Assembly: GCA_018266095.1 (NCBI GenBank)
Contig: JAFEBC010000646.1
Location: 1 to 5,129 of the forward strand
DNA from: Deltaproteobacteria bacterium
Lineage (GTDB): Bacteria > Myxococcota > Myxococcia > Myxococcales > 40CM-4-68-19
Length of the DNA: 5,129 nucleotides
Reading direction: 5' to 3'
Position numbers and translations under genes: made by a program. Within the stretch, counting starts at the first letter, position 1, and every line of letters begins with the position of its first letter. A model generated the notes under the pieces. The model had not been told where the DNA came from, ran no database searches, and worked only from the letters and a program-made list of their open reading frames with translations. This document shows positions 5,051 to 5,129 of the stretch, one piece after another.

Positions 5051-5129
5051 CTACTTCGCGGGCGCGGGCTCCTTCGCGGGCGCGAGCGTCGTCTCGGCGA
5101 TCGACGAGTGGATGAACGTGGCGATCGCG
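5051..5129 (-). CDS. C-terminal end of a convergent gene, product unknown (partial)
   Basis: Reading the minus strand from 5128, 25 codons run to a TAG at 5053-5051. All 25 end in G or C. The peptide ends in the Ala-Pro-Lys tail APAKEPAPAK, encoded by a 13-base exact direct repeat (5054-5066 and 5072-5084, period 18). Such low-complexity tails are common at C-termini. The plus strand has an open frame over the same bases sharing the same third-position sites, so codon bias alone does not decide the strand. That frame has no ATG, GTG or TTG between the desulfurase stop and 5112, which favours the minus-strand reading. If real, the gene converges on the desulfurase with a 42-base gap. The fragment is too short to assign a function. 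Confidence 0.5.
   Translation of the reverse strand, partial: AIATFIHSSIAETTLAPAKEPAPAK

Noticed and set aside
5034..5129. Plus-strand open frame at the right edge (AGYFAGAGSF...)
   Set aside because: No usable start codon before 5112; it shares wobble positions with the minus-strand frame, which ends in a plausible C-terminus. Not fully excluded.

Overview
The window is high-GC bacterial DNA whose coding frames are strongly biased to G or C at the third codon position. Two REP-like intergenic inverted repeats, a GTG start with a strong ribosome binding site, and the protein sequences suggest a soil proteobacterium. A myxobacterium (Myxococcota) is my best guess. That is inference from style and cannot be proven from this sequence alone.

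Layout, left to right. (1) 1-917, plus strand: a branched-chain amino acid aminotransferase (ilvE) missing only its first few codons. (2) 918-1596: a 679-base gene-free stretch. It holds a long inverted repeat whose 26-base perfect arms are each three tandem octamers (about 1015-1186), a small stem with imperfect direct repeats (1209-1245), a possible 47-codon ORF (1346-1489), and a promoter region with a CRP-like palindrome (1485-1500) and an extended -10 promoter (1513-1541). (3) 1597-2373, plus: a Fic-fold protein whose catalytic motif has lost the active-site histidine, followed by a convincing intrinsic terminator (2397-2438). (4) 2538-3641, plus: a DHH/DHHA1 phosphoesterase of the NrnA (nanoRNase/pAp phosphatase) type with a complete motif set. 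(5) 3642-3811: a second inverted repeat with 22-base perfect arms (3669-3794) filling almost all of the gap. (6) 3812-5008, plus: a NifS/IscS-type cysteine desulfurase with intact PLP lysine and catalytic cysteine. (7) 5051-5129, minus: the probable C-terminal end of a convergent gene.

The genes do not form an obvious pathway. IlvE acts in Val/Leu/Ile metabolism, the DHH protein probably in turnover of short RNAs and pAp, and the desulfurase in sulfur mobilisation for Fe-S clusters or thiolated tRNA and cofactors. The Fic-like gene is insulated by its own promoter and terminator and has no antitoxin partner. The desulfurase has no iscU, iscR or other isc/suf partner in the window.

The items most worth a second look are the pseudo-Fic protein, which keeps the fold and the inhibitory-motif glutamate but reads FPFSDLSGKVGR where HPFxDGNGRxxR is expected, and the two similarly built inverted repeats.
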